64,000 bases of DNA from Rhodoligotrophos defluvii (GCF_005281615.1 NZ_SZZM01000005.1:186001-250000); one strand, 5' to 3'. Positions 37,775-47,148 are shown, counted from the stretch's first letter. The notes: a model not told the origin generated them from the letters alone. A program made the numbers and translations.

Positions 37775-38419
37775 ATGCAGTTGACAGACATTTTTCGAAA
37801 CTCAACCGCCGACCGGCTGGAGAAGGCCAAAAAGAAGCTCGAAGCAGCGCAAGCTCAGTTGGAGCAGCTCGACGCCGAGATCGCTGCCGCAACGGACGCC
37901 GAGATCGATGGTGATGCCGGCGCGGTGAAGCGTCTCAGCAAGGCTCAAACTGGGCGGCGAGATGCGTGCGAGGAGATCGACCGGCTGCATCAGGCGATCA
38001 ACCGGCTGGAAGCAGAGCTAGAGGCTGAGCAGGCGGCGGGGCGGCGGGCGGAGGGCGCTGACACCATCAAGATGATCGAGCAGATCATGGCCGAGCGCAT
38101 CCGCGCTGCAGAAGCTGCCGACCGCGCGCTGAACCAACTGGCGAAGGCCCTCCAGGAGAGCGAGCAGCACCTCCTGCATCTCGCACGGCTGGCCCAGACG
38201 AAATCCTATCGGATCCATCTCGATTTCAGCCTGTGCCCGGCTGCTTCAAAAACAGGCGTGCAAGGAGCCGTAACAGCGATCCTTGGCGCGAACCATGTGG
38301 TCCCCGATCGGCGGTTCGACATGAGCATTCCGGTCCGGTCCATGCGCGAGTTGGCCGAAGAGACCGCGTCCCATCTCATCCACCAGGCGAAAACTGCCAT
38401 CCGGAGGGAAATCAAATGA
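37775..38419 (+). CDS. Coiled-coil protein of the element
   Basis: This 214-aa protein is dominated by a coiled coil (about residues 10-140) rich in Lys, Glu, Ala and Gln, with leucine-spaced segments such as KKKLEAAQAQLEQLDAEIAA. A globular C-terminal part (SYRIHLDFSLCPAASKTGVQ onward) follows. I do not recognise the function. The ATG at 37775 has GGAG six bases upstream; an in-frame ATG at 37763 is the alternative. The gene ends in an ATGA overlap with the next. It may be a structural or scaffold-like protein, but nothing proves that. Confidence 0.75.
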   Translation: MQLTDIFRNSTADRLEKAKKKLEAAQAQLEQLDAEIAAATDAEIDGDAGAVKRLSKAQTGRRDACEEIDRLHQAINRLEAELEAEQAAGRRAEGADTIKMIEQIMAERIRAAEAADRALNQLAKALQESEQHLLHLARLAQTKSYRIHLDFSLCPAASKTGVQGAVTAILGANHVVPDRRFDMSIPVRSMRELAEETASHLIHQAKTAIRREIK

Positions 38420-38940
38420 CTGATGAAGCGATTGGCGGACCGGCTGCGCCAGCCCCGGCGCCCGCACAGGAGCCGTCCCAGCCGGGTCCCGAGGCACCTC
38501 TGGCGCCTGAGTTGCAGTCCGAGGAGTTCGCCCAAATGGCAGCCGATGCATTCGCGCCGCCGTCGACCCCCTCTGGGTACGATTTTTCCGATCTCCGAGA
38601 TGCTGATCCCAAGGTGCTCCTGGAGGTGGGCCAAGCACTTCACTCCGAGGGCGTTCCGGCAGGCTTCGCCACTATGGCCCGCCAGGAAATCTCCAGGATC
38701 GCGCCTGCAATCCAGGACGACGCTTCATTCGAACTGGCCGTTCAGAAATGCCGCTTCGATCTCGATGCGCAATTCGGCCAGAGGGCACCAGAAGTCATCA
38801 AAGACGCATTGGCTTACTTCGACCGGCTCGGCAGACACGCATCGATGACAGGCGCTGTTGACGCGCTCCTATGCAGCCCGTGGGCACTCGCATCTGCCGC
38901 TCATCTCGAACGAATTCAGCGGGCGAAGAAGGGCCGTTAA
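38416..38940 (+). CDS. Hypothetical protein with Pro/Ala-rich N-terminus
   Basis: This 174-aa protein starts with about 35 residues rich in Pro, Ala, Gln and Glu, then has a helical domain (ADAFAPPSTPSGYDFSDL, TMARQEISRIAPAIQDDA) and a basic end (HLERIQRAKKGR). The layout, an acidic disordered N-terminus plus helical C-terminus, is reminiscent of phage scaffolding proteins, but I do not recognise a family. The start overlaps the coiled-coil gene (ATGA), with GGAGGGA upstream. Confidence 0.72.
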   Translation: MTDEAIGGPAAPAPAPAQEPSQPGPEAPLAPELQSEEFAQMAADAFAPPSTPSGYDFSDLRDADPKVLLEVGQALHSEGVPAGFATMARQEISRIAPAIQDDASFELAVQKCRFDLDAQFGQRAPEVIKDALAYFDRLGRHASMTGAVDALLCSPWALASAAHLERIQRAKKGR

Positions 38941-38976
38941 GGCTGTTCCGGACCATAAGCATCGAGAGATAAACTT

Positions 38977-39204
38977 ATGACCCAAAATCGAAAATCCAGG
39001 TCGGGGGTACGGGTCGGAAGGCTGCAAACCACCGGCGACATAGTTCAAGAAATGGGGCGGGTCTACAGAGAGGCGAGGCGCGGATCGCTTGAGACGTCGA
39101 AAGCTTCTCGGCTTGTCTACATGCTGCAGGCGATCCGTGGCACGATTGAAGCAGGCCCCTTGGAAGAGCGCTTGGCGGCACTTGAAGAGGCGGCAGGGCA
39201 ATGA
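38977..39204 (+). CDS. Small phage-type protein
   Basis: This 75-aa basic protein (GRLQTTGDIVQEMGRVYREA, RRGSLETSKASRLVYMLQA) resembles a common small prophage protein of alphaproteobacteria that, to my knowledge, usually sits just upstream of the terminase genes. The function is unknown. It ends in ATGA, overlapping the next gene. Here no terminase follows. Confidence 0.72.
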   Translation: MTQNRKSRSGVRVGRLQTTGDIVQEMGRVYREARRGSLETSKASRLVYMLQAIRGTIEAGPLEERLAALEEAAGQ

Positions 39205-39434
39205 GCCGGACACAGTTCGAACGCAGGCTGCGTAGCCTGGAGCGACAGTTGAAGCCCAAATCCGCTTTCCTTGCGATCCTGGTCGAGGAAGGCGAAACCG
39301 CCGAGGCGGCGCTCGCCAGGCATCCTGGCGTAACCGAGGCATCGTTCGTGTGCCTTATTCAAGACTGGCGCGAGGACGATGAGCCATCGACGCGTCCTGA
39401 CTGGAACGGGCCGATCGGACTGACACTGAACTGA
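39201..39434 (+). CDS. Small phage-type protein
   Basis: This 77-aa protein (MSRTQFERRLRSLERQL, ILVEEGETAEAALARHPGV) resembles the second of a pair of small prophage proteins often found before terminase genes in alphaproteobacterial prophages. It overlaps the preceding gene by four bases. Its 3' end lies on a pair of CTGACAC heptamers spaced 11 bases apart, as at both ends of the element. The function is unknown. Confidence 0.7.
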   Translation: MSRTQFERRLRSLERQLKPKSAFLAILVEEGETAEAALARHPGVTEASFVCLIQDWREDDEPSTRPDWNGPIGLTLN

Positions 39435-39438
39435 CACT
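39418..39438 (+). repeat. Third copy of the paired CTGACAC motif
   Basis: CTGACAC at 39420-39426 and 39431-39437 have the same 11-base spacing as the pairs near both element ends. The copy lies at the junction between the small pre-terminase-type genes and the ejection-like genes. It partly overlaps the end of a coding region, so coincidence is possible. Confidence 0.4.
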
Positions 39439-39535
39439 GCATGAATTTCTATCTGGAAAAACGTGGAATTGCAGACAGTTAAATAAATAGATCCTCTGAC
39501 AAACCATCAGAAGAATAGCAAAAGGCAGGCGAAAC

Positions 39536-42112
39536 ATGGTCCAGATCCCGATCTACCAACCCCGTGTCGGTCTGCCGGGTGCGCCACGGCAGCAGAGAGC
39601 TTCAGGGGCAGAATTCGGTGCGGGCGTCGGCATGGCATTGGTGGACGCTGGGTCTGCCGGCCAGCAGACAGTCCAGGCCGTGCAGCACAAACTGGTCGAG
39701 CAGGAACGCGAGGACGCAGTGGCCTGGCTGGCCGAACGGCAGGCACAGGATCGGCTGCGCTGGACCGAGGAACTGTTGCGCCGGCAGGAAACGGCCCCGT
39801 CCGGCGCGGAGAATTTCACAGGTGCGCTGCTCGATGATTTCGACCGGCAGGTGGCGGCGGTAAAGCCGCCGAACGAGATCGCCGGCCGGCTATACCAGCA
39901 GGAGGCCACGCAGCTGCGCCAGACGCTGGGCAGCAGCGCCATGCGCTTTGAGGCCGAGGAGAGGTGGCGTCATCGTAGGACGCAGCTGGAAAGCGCCCTG
40001 CAGACGAACGCACAGACCGTCACCATGGCTCCCGGCGAGTTTGAAACGGTGCGAGCGTCGTACCTTGCAGACGTTGGCGAGACCAACCTGCCACCCGAGG
40101 CAAAATCTGAACTGGCACAGCTGGCAGACCGCACCTTGGCGGCCGCTGCCATCCAGGGTGAAATCGAGCGGAACCCCGACGAGGTTGCGAGCCGCCTGAC
40201 CGGGCGCCCGAATGCCGCCTATTATGATCGGCTTCGCGCCGCTGAGAGCGGCGGCCGGAACGTGCCGAATGCCGCGGGAACATCGAGTGCGTTCGGGCCG
40301 TTCCAGTTCACCGAGGGCACCTGGCGCGATCTGATTGCAAAGCATCCGGATCTTGGGTTGAAGCCGGCGGACCGGTTCAGTCCGGATGCGCAGGAGCGGG
40401 CAATAGCTGCCTTCACGCGGGACAATGCAGCGGCGCTGAAAGCCGCAGGGCATGCACCGACGGATGGAAACCTCTATCTCGCGCATTTCCTCGGCGCTGC
40501 CGGCGCCGTGAAATTCCTCGACGGCTTGCGATCGGACCCAAACGCCGCGGCCAGCGGCTATGCCGCGCCGGACGCGGTTTCCGCTAATCCGGCGGTATTT
40601 CGTAAGGCGGATGGCCGGCCAAGATCGGCGGAGGAGGTCTATCGGCTGCTGACCGCCCGCTTTGGTGACAGCCGCACCGCGGAGCAGGCGGGCTTTCAGT
40701 TCGGCGGCCTGTCTGGACCATATGCAGCTCTCACGCCAGAGCAGCTGGCTGCCTTCACCAACCGCGCAGAGGCCGCCATCCGCGACCGGCGCATCGGGCT
40801 GCAGGCGGAGATCAAAGGCCGGGTTGAGAACTCGCTGGCCGAAGCGGGCGCCACGGGAGTGGCGCGGCAGCCTGTGGGTCTGGATGAGTTCGTCGGAGCC
40901 TTTGGCCCGAATGATGGTGTCGCCCGATACGAGACCTATCAAGCTGAGATCAAAGCGGCACGGGACCGCAGAGCCATCGGCCTGCTGCCGCCGTCAGACG
41001 CCACCGCGCTGATCGAGAGCTACCGGCCGAAGCCGGGCAGCGAGCGTTTCGCCGAGCAGCAGCGGAGGTTTGACGAGCTTGCGTCCGCCTATTCCGGACA
41101 GCGCAAGCTGTTGATGGCCGATCCCGCAGCGTATCTGCAGACTTACTCCAGCGAGATCAGCAAAGCCTATGGCGAGGTTCAAGCTGCCGCGAGCGCAGGC
41201 CCGGAGGCGTTGAAATCCGCGTCCCTGGGCTATGCCCGGAAGATCGTTGCCGAGCAGGAGCGGCTGGGAGTTTCACCGGACGGCATTCGCATCGTGCCTC
41301 AGGCTTATGGGGAGCAGATTGCTTCGCAGCTGAGCGCGCCTGAACAGGCGGGTGGCTCTCAGATCGTGGCCCAGCGGATCAGAGGTCTAGCCGAGCAGTG
41401 GGGCGAATACTGGCCGGGGGTTTACCGTGACGTGAAAGGCGCGGCCGGGCCCGTTTTCGAGGTGATCGGGTCAGGGGTGCGCGAGCCCGCCGCTATGGCA
41501 TTGGCTGAGATGGCCACGGTTTCGACTGATGACGTCCTGAAGGCCACTCCGGACACCAAGAAAGCCGATATCCAAACGGCTGTTGAGACGGCGTTCGCAC
41601 CCTTCGCGCAGACCCTGCTGGCGACCACCGGTGCGGTCTCGACGGGCCGGAATTTCCAGGATCAAGGGCTGAAGCTGGCTGCGTATTACCATGCGCGGGG
41701 GCAATCCGTTGATGAGGCTGCAAAGCGCGCCTTTGATGACCTGATTGGCCACAAATACGAATTCGCAGACACATACCGCATCCCGAAATCGCTGCCCTAT
41801 ACGCCGGATCTGCTCGACCGCAATGCCGAGATGATCCTGACCCGCGGCCTCACCGCCAATGATATAGCCGCGCCCGTGGATGACATCGGCGGCCTGGACG
41901 AGAAAACCATGCGCGAGGACGCCTTGCGCTCCTATCGCCAGTTTGGCGCCTGGGTAACGGCGCCGGGCGACACCGGCCTGGTGCTGACCTATGGCAATGC
42001 GGCTGTGTTGCGCCCGGATGGTCAGCCGCTGGTGTTCACTTGGGATGAGATTGCCCGCTGGACACCACCTTTGGCCCCGATCGGTGCCGCAGCGCGGCAG
42101 GTGCGGCCATGA
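39536..42112 (+). CDS. Large phage-type protein with lytic transglycosylase-like domain (internal virion/ejection protein candidate)
   Basis: This 858-aa protein has a helical N-terminus (about 1-220). A lysozyme-like transglycosylase domain at about 225-345 follows, with RLRAAESGGRNVPNA (catalytic Glu candidate), SSAFGPFQFTEGTWRDL and LAHFLGAAGAVKFL. The long helical C-terminal part has no domain I can name. This layout is typical of podovirus internal core proteins that enter the host wall during DNA ejection. The ATG has AAAAGGCAGG upstream. It overlaps the next gene by ATGA. No signal peptide is present, which fits a virion protein better than a secreted enzyme. Confidence 0.8.
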   Translation: MVQIPIYQPRVGLPGAPRQQRASGAEFGAGVGMALVDAGSAGQQTVQAVQHKLVEQEREDAVAWLAERQAQDRLRWTEELLRRQETAPSGAENFTGALLDDFDRQVAAVKPPNEIAGRLYQQEATQLRQTLGSSAMRFEAEERWRHRRTQLESALQTNAQTVTMAPGEFETVRASYLADVGETNLPPEAKSELAQLADRTLAAAAIQGEIERNPDEVASRLTGRPNAAYYDRLRAAESGGRNVPNAAGTSSAFGPFQFTEGTWRDLIAKHPDLGLKPADRFSPDAQERAIAAFTRDNAAALKAAGHAPTDGNLYLAHFLGAAGAVKFLDGLRSDPNAAASGYAAPDAVSANPAVFRKADGRPRSAEEVYRLLTARFGDSRTAEQAGFQFGGLSGPYAALTPEQLAAFTNRAEAAIRDRRIGLQAEIKGRVENSLAEAGATGVARQPVGLDEFVGAFGPNDGVARYETYQAEIKAARDRRAIGLLPPSDATALIESYRPKPGSERFAEQQRRFDELASAYSGQRKLLMADPAAYLQTYSSEISKAYGEVQAAASAGPEALKSASLGYARKIVAEQERLGVSPDGIRIVPQAYGEQIASQLSAPEQAGGSQIVAQRIRGLAEQWGEYWPGVYRDVKGAAGPVFEVIGSGVREPAAMALAEMATVSTDDVLKATPDTKKADIQTAVETAFAPFAQTLLATTGAVSTGRNFQDQGLKLAAYYHARGQSVDEAAKRAFDDLIGHKYEFADTYRIPKSLPYTPDLLDRNAEMILTRGLTANDIAAPVDDIGGLDEKTMREDALRSYRQFGAWVTAPGDTGLVLTYGNAAVLRPDGQPLVFTWDEIARWTPPLAPIGAAARQVRP

Positions 42113-43758
42113 GCATCTATCCCGGCGCGATCCGTACGCGGCAGAATATCCCGTTCAGCGAAATCGAAGCGCCACTGAGCGATACCCTCGGCGCGAGCTT
42201 CCAAGGGGCCTGGCGGGACACCTTCTATGGCAGCGCGAGCCGTTGGCTGGAACTGGACCAGGCGCAGCGTGGCGATGTTGAGATCGGCATCGGCGGCATT
42301 ACGCGCCAGCCTCCGCGCTCGCCGTTGCTCACGGCCGACCAGGCGAAGGCTCGCGTCCGCGAAGCAGGTATCGAAGGGTTCGTCACTCTGCCGGATACGG
42401 ACATCCGCGAGGAAGCGCTTTCCATCATGATCGATCGCGCCAAGGCGCGACGCAAGACTGAAGCGACCATCGCCCGCGGGCCGTCAGGCCTTATGCCGGG
42501 CGCGCTGCGCTTGGGAACGGCGTTCGCGGCCAATGTGCTTGATCCGGTTGGGGTGGCAGCTTCGTTCATTCCCGTCGTCGGCCAGGCGCGCTACGCCGCT
42601 CTGCTCGCGAAAGCCGGAGGCGCGTTCGGCAGGGCCGGGGTGCGCGTGGGTGTTGGCGCTGTGGAAGGCGCTGCAGGTGCAGCGCTGCTGGAGCCGATGA
42701 CTTATCTTGCCAACACGCAAGAGGGCCAGGATTACACCATGGCCGATGCTGTGCTGAATATCGCCGTTGGCTCCGTCGTCGGCGGTGGGCTGCACGTCGG
42801 CGCAGGCATTGCCGGTGATCTCTGGCGCAACAGCCGGTGGGCGACAGCCAAGCCTATGGGCGAGACAGGCCGGCTTATCGATGATCTGCCGCCGGAAGCC
42901 CGAGAGGCGCTGCTGAGGCCTGCCGTTGCGCAGCTCGCATCCGGGCGCCACGTGGAAATCGAGCCGGTTTTTCGGTCTGAATTTGTGCCGACCCGGCGGA
43001 GCGATCTGCTGCAGTCGACGGCGCTGGCAACGGGCACCGTCGATCTGGCGCCGCCCGAAATGCGCTTCGGCTTGGAGGCTGGCCCGGTTGATCGCCTGCA
43101 GGCGGCAGCGCGGATCAGTGCCCCGGAGGTGTTCGCGAGGGCCGACGAGCTGGACCTTGCCATCCGTGAACGTGAGGAGCGGCTGGCGAGCTTGGAGCGG
43201 CCGGCGGATGGGCGAGAGGCGCAGAGAACCGCGAGGACCGGCGCCGAGCAGCCTGCCGCGTCGTTGCCGCGCTCCGCGAGGGATGAACCCACGGCGGCCG
43301 CTGCTGGCACCGCGATGCCTGCCGGCAGGGATACCGATACCGAAACCATTCGGGCGGAGATCGAAACTCTTCGCTCTGAACGGCTGAACCTGCAGCCCGA
43401 GATCGACCGCGCCACGCGGCAGGCCTTTACCCAGTCAGCGGCGTCCCCGCTGGAGCTGGCGCGCCGGGCGCAGGCCGCAGCGCAGCGCACCTGGTCCCCC
43501 GAAGCAGTCCGGGTTGCAGATTTCCGGGCCGCGGAGCAAGCCGCCGAAAAACTGACACAGCCGCCAGCAGCCTCACCGGCGGACGAGGTGTCCGCAGAGC
43601 TCGAGGAAGCGCTGACTCTGCTTAATGACGTCGCCCGTCCATTCGGAGGCGAGCAGCTGGTCGCCGGCGAGCTTGAGCATTTCGACGAGATCATTGCGGC
43701 AGCCGAAGCCTATGGCCGTGCCGCGCGAGCGGCGGCGCTATGCGGCCTGCGCCGATAA
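42109..43758 (+). CDS. Phage-type internal virion protein candidate
   Basis: This 549-aa protein has a polar N-terminus. A long alanine/glycine/valine-rich hydrophobic region at about 125-245 (AFAANVLDPVGVAASFIPVV, GVGAVEGAAGAALLEPM, GSVVGGGLHVGAGIAGDLW) follows, then a charged, coiled-coil-like C-terminal half. This amphipathic pattern is seen in phage DNA-ejection proteins that insert into the host envelope. It has no clear catalytic motif. It overlaps the transglycosylase-like gene (ATGA) and lies 14 bases before the third large gene, so the three are one unit. Confidence 0.75.
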   Translation: MSIYPGAIRTRQNIPFSEIEAPLSDTLGASFQGAWRDTFYGSASRWLELDQAQRGDVEIGIGGITRQPPRSPLLTADQAKARVREAGIEGFVTLPDTDIREEALSIMIDRAKARRKTEATIARGPSGLMPGALRLGTAFAANVLDPVGVAASFIPVVGQARYAALLAKAGGAFGRAGVRVGVGAVEGAAGAALLEPMTYLANTQEGQDYTMADAVLNIAVGSVVGGGLHVGAGIAGDLWRNSRWATAKPMGETGRLIDDLPPEAREALLRPAVAQLASGRHVEIEPVFRSEFVPTRRSDLLQSTALATGTVDLAPPEMRFGLEAGPVDRLQAAARISAPEVFARADELDLAIREREERLASLERPADGREAQRTARTGAEQPAASLPRSARDEPTAAAAGTAMPAGRDTDTETIRAEIETLRSERLNLQPEIDRATRQAFTQSAASPLELARRAQAAAQRTWSPEAVRVADFRAAEQAAEKLTQPPAASPADEVSAELEEALTLLNDVARPFGGEQLVAGELEHFDEIIAAAEAYGRAARAAALCGLRR

Positions 43759-43772
43759 CCTGGGGATGAGCA

Positions 43773-46292
43773 ATGACCACTTGGAACCGGTGCCTATCAG
43801 CGATCCAGGAGGCCGCAGGTCGGCCACTGAGCGATGACGAGATGGAAGAGCTGATAGACGAGCTGCAGGCCCGTGTCCGGCAAGCCCGGGCCGAAGATGC
43901 GGCCGGCAGCTCAGAGGATGCGGTGCTGCGCGCGGCAGAGCAGCTGGCGCAGGACATGAAGACAGCCGCGCTCATCGAGAAGCGCAATGCCGCTCTGTCG
44001 CTGCGCCGCCGGCTGGAGGCGCTCGATTTCGTGCGCACGCAGTTCCGCAACGACTATGCCCAAGGCTTGGAGGCCCTCATGGTCGGCGTGAACCGTGTCG
44101 GTATTGGCAACCGGGCCAGCGCGGCCGCCCACCAGAACCAGCTCACCGGCCACTACCTCGGTGGCTTCATCGCGGATCTGCAAAAGGGCGATCTATGGCC
44201 GCTGTTCGTCAGCAACAGCCTCGACCGCGAAATTGCCCGAGCCCTTTGGCTGAAGGGCCAGAAGGACGCTGATCTCTCCGGTATCCCCACACAGGCCCGG
44301 CAAATCGCGGACATGATCGCCAAATGGCAGGACGTCGCCAGGATCGATGCCAACAAGGCTGGCGCCTGGATCAGGAAGCTCCCGGGCTATATCGTCCGGC
44401 AGTCGCATGACGTCTATAGGATCCGCTCCGCCGGCTTCGAGACCTGGCGAGATTACATCCTGCCGCGGCTCGACCCGGTCACCTTCGCGAATGTCAAAAA
44501 TCTCGACCAGTTTCTGAGGGAAACCTATTCCGGGCTGGCGAGCGGGGTGCATCTCAAGGCGGCCATGCAATCACCCGAGGGTTTCAAGGGCCCGGGCAAT
44601 CTTGCCAAGCGGCTCAGCCATGAGCGCGTGCTGCATTTCCGTGATGCGGACGCGTGGCTCGACTACAACGAGCGCTTCGGCATGGGCGGCATGAATGAGG
44701 CTGTTCTGTTCGGCTTGGAGCGCATGGCGCGCGCCACCGGCCTGCTGCGCGCGCTGGGGCCCAACCCTGAGGCCAATTTCAGCCGCATCATGGATGAGCT
44801 GGCGAAGGACCTGAAGAACGAACCGGAGAAGCTCGACCGCTTCGCCCGGCAGGATCGCAATTGGCTGATGAACCGCTTTGCCGAGGTGGACGGCTCTATC
44901 CGCATCCCGGCCAACGCCATGGGCGCACGCGTCGCGTCTGTGACCCGCGCCTGGCAATCCATGGCCAAGCTGGGCGGCGCCGTGCTGTCGGCGGTGACCG
45001 ATATCCCGATCTACGCCTCTGAGATGCGCTATCAGGGGCAGACGATGCTCAGCGGCATGGGGGAGGCGCTGAGCGGGCTTATGCGCGGCCGAGGCAGCAA
45101 GGAGCGCCAAGAGGTGCTCGGCATGCTGGGCGTGTTCTTCGACAGCCAGCGCGGCGATGTGATCAGCCGATTCTCGGCAGCCGATGATCTCCCGGGCCGC
45201 ATGTCGTGGCTGATGCAGAAATTCTTCAAATTCAACGGGCTCACCTGGTGGACGGACACCATGCGCGCCTCGGCAGCCGATGCCATGTCGCACCGGCTGG
45301 CCCTCAACCGCGATGTTGCCTGGGGTGGCCTGGACGAGGATCTCCGCCGCGTTCTCGGCCTTTATGGCCTCGATGGTGGCAAGTGGGAGATCATCCGGGC
45401 AACGGCCACGCGGATGGCCGACGAGCGCGACTATATCGTGCCTGAGGGCGTGCGCGACGCGCCTGACGAGCTGCTCTCGAGGTATTTGGCCGGCAAGGGG
45501 CTGGAGCCCACTGCTGCGCGCGTCCGCGAGTTGCGCGACGAGATCGAAACGCAGCTCCGGTCCTATTTCGTGGACCGCACGAGCTATGCGGTGATTGAGC
45601 CGGACCAGCGAACCCATGCCATCATTCGCCGTGGCACCCGCCCGGGCACGGTGGAAGGCGAATTCCTCCGCTTCATCGGGCAATTCAAATCCTTCCCCGT
45701 CGCCGTGATCGTCAAGTCGATCGGCCGTGAGGTGTTCGGCCGCGGCTATGCCGGCGATGCGCGAGGCCCGCGCGCTGTCTGGGAAGCCCTGCGGGCCGGC
45801 AATGGGGAAATGCTCGGTCTTGCCCAGCTGATGCTGTGGACCACGCTATTCGGCTATGGCGCGATGACCGCCAAGGATCTCGCCAAGGGCCGCACGCCCC
45901 GCGATCCGGCGGACCCGACCACCTGGGCGGCAGCCATGACCCAGGGCGGCGGGCTAGGCATCTACGGTGATTTCCTGTTCGGCGAGCTGCGTACGCGCTT
46001 CGGCGGCGGCCCCATCGCGACGGCGCTGGGCCCGGTGGCCGGCGTTTCCGAAGATATCCTCGACATCATCGGCCGGATGAAGAATGGCGATGACGCCGCG
46101 GCCGCGAGCTTCCGCACGCTGCTCAACAACACGCCCTTCCTGAACCTGTTCTACACCCGGATTGCGCTGGACTACCTGATCCTCAACCGCATCCAGGAGA
46201 GCCTGAACCCGGGCTATCTCAGGCGCTATGAGCAGCGCGTGCGGAAGGAAAATGCGCAGGATTTCTGGCTGGCGCCTTCGGAGGCGTTGTAA
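43773..46292 (+). CDS. Large phage-type protein, internal virion protein D-like candidate
   Basis: This 839-aa protein has an N-terminal coiled coil (about 20-100), a long helical middle with WQSMAKLGGAVLSAVTDIPI and FFKFNGLTWWTDTMRASA, and a hydrophobic stretch near 686-706 (LAQLMLWTTLFGYGAMTAKD). The FNGLTWWT segment and the late hydrophobic helix resemble the C-terminal parts of large internal virion proteins in podovirus-like prophages. No enzymatic motif was found. It is the last gene of the forward block. The next gene is on the other strand, 23 bases away. Confidence 0.75.
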   Translation: MTTWNRCLSAIQEAAGRPLSDDEMEELIDELQARVRQARAEDAAGSSEDAVLRAAEQLAQDMKTAALIEKRNAALSLRRRLEALDFVRTQFRNDYAQGLEALMVGVNRVGIGNRASAAAHQNQLTGHYLGGFIADLQKGDLWPLFVSNSLDREIARALWLKGQKDADLSGIPTQARQIADMIAKWQDVARIDANKAGAWIRKLPGYIVRQSHDVYRIRSAGFETWRDYILPRLDPVTFANVKNLDQFLRETYSGLASGVHLKAAMQSPEGFKGPGNLAKRLSHERVLHFRDADAWLDYNERFGMGGMNEAVLFGLERMARATGLLRALGPNPEANFSRIMDELAKDLKNEPEKLDRFARQDRNWLMNRFAEVDGSIRIPANAMGARVASVTRAWQSMAKLGGAVLSAVTDIPIYASEMRYQGQTMLSGMGEALSGLMRGRGSKERQEVLGMLGVFFDSQRGDVISRFSAADDLPGRMSWLMQKFFKFNGLTWWTDTMRASAADAMSHRLALNRDVAWGGLDEDLRRVLGLYGLDGGKWEIIRATATRMADERDYIVPEGVRDAPDELLSRYLAGKGLEPTAARVRELRDEIETQLRSYFVDRTSYAVIEPDQRTHAIIRRGTRPGTVEGEFLRFIGQFKSFPVAVIVKSIGREVFGRGYAGDARGPRAVWEALRAGNGEMLGLAQLMLWTTLFGYGAMTAKDLAKGRTPRDPADPTTWAAAMTQGGGLGIYGDFLFGELRTRFGGGPIATALGPVAGVSEDILDIIGRMKNGDDAAAASFRTLLNNTPFLNLFYTRIALDYLILNRIQESLNPGYLRRYEQRVRKENAQDFWLAPSEAL

Positions 46293-46315
46293 GCTCGACC
46301 CAAAGAAAACTGATC

Positions 46316-46846
46316 CTAAGTTAAGCTACTTCGTATAGCTTCGATGGGAAGCATATATGTCGTAGGATTGTCTGGAAAAGGGATAAATCCGAAATTGGTG
46401 TAAAACACTGCGGCTCCTTCATCAATCGCGTGAACTATTATGGCTCGCGCTCCGACTATTGATGAAGCTTCTACTATTCTAAGGAAAGCGTCTTTCAGTA
46501 GGGCTTTTCCAACTCCATTGCCTTGAAAGTGCCGATCTACTGCCAAGCGGCCAATTAACATGATCGGGACTGGATCGGGGTTTCCGTGGCGATAGTTTCG
46601 AGGCATAGAACTCCGTACGACTGCCCCGGTTGCCAGGCAATAATAGCCTATTACACGCTGACCAACACAGGTTACGTAAGTACGCGCCGTCTTCCCTTCA
46701 CTGCCTCGCGCTGTATTCCTCAACCAGTCGTCTAAGGGCTCTTTGCCGCAGAAAAACTGATCAAGAGAGTGCTCGCCATTAATGGGCGCGGGAGGCGTAA
46801 TCGACGGCCTTCCGCGCTTTGGATTTAAAGATGTTATTTCTCCCAT
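46316..46846 (-). CDS. GNAT acetyltransferase toxin, TacT-like
   Basis: This 176-aa protein has the GCN5-type acetyltransferase fold with LIGRLAVDRHFQGNGVGKAL (acetyl-CoA loop) and the late FYTNFGFIPFPDNPTTYMLP. The N-terminal part HSLDQFFCGKEPLDDWLRNT is typical of TacT toxins, which acetylate the amino acid on charged tRNA and stop translation. It overlaps the DUF1778-type antitoxin gene by 13 bases. Its base composition is far more A+T-rich than the host genes, fitting acquired DNA. It probably stabilises the element. Confidence 0.9.
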   Translation of the reverse strand: MGEITSLNPKRGRPSITPPAPINGEHSLDQFFCGKEPLDDWLRNTARGSEGKTARTYVTCVGQRVIGYYCLATGAVVRSSMPRNYRHGNPDPVPIMLIGRLAVDRHFQGNGVGKALLKDAFLRIVEASSIVGARAIIVHAIDEGAAVFYTNFGFIPFPDNPTTYMLPIEAIRSSLT

Positions 46847-47148
46847 GGTGATTTTGTTTTTAACAACTCCCTAAGTTTTTGATTTGGAAGAGGTGGATTA
46901 TCCAATATGCGGAGGAATTCTGCATACTGTTCGCTGTCAAGCTCAAAAAAGCGCTGGTCAAGCAGCACGTCGATAGCGTGCTGCCTTGCGCTTTCTACTA
47001 CAAACTCCGTTCTGCTCTTTCCGATAACGGCGGCGGCTTCATCAATTAAATCGCGAGTCCTCCTCGAGATGCGTAGATTGATGGTCGTGTCACTCCGCTT
47101 CCGAACCCGTTGAGCCGGACGGTCCATGACTGCGGTCGCCGATGACAT
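46834..47148 (-). CDS. DUF1778 antitoxin, TacA-like
   Basis: This 104-aa protein has a ribbon-helix-helix N-terminal part (DTTINLRISRRTRDLIDEAA) and a C-terminal toxin-neutralising tail (FFELDSEQYAEFLRILDNPP), as in TacA antitoxins. The ATG at 47148 has AAGGGACAAGG upstream; an open frame reaches 47214 but the extra part is very basic and unlike the family. It is transcribed before the toxin and overlaps it. It probably represses its own promoter through the paired CGTATRTACG sites upstream. Confidence 0.88.
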   Translation of the reverse strand: MSSATAVMDRPAQRVRKRSDTTINLRISRRTRDLIDEAAAVIGKSRTEFVVESARQHAIDVLLDQRFFELDSEQYAEFLRILDNPPLPNQKLRELLKTKSPWEK

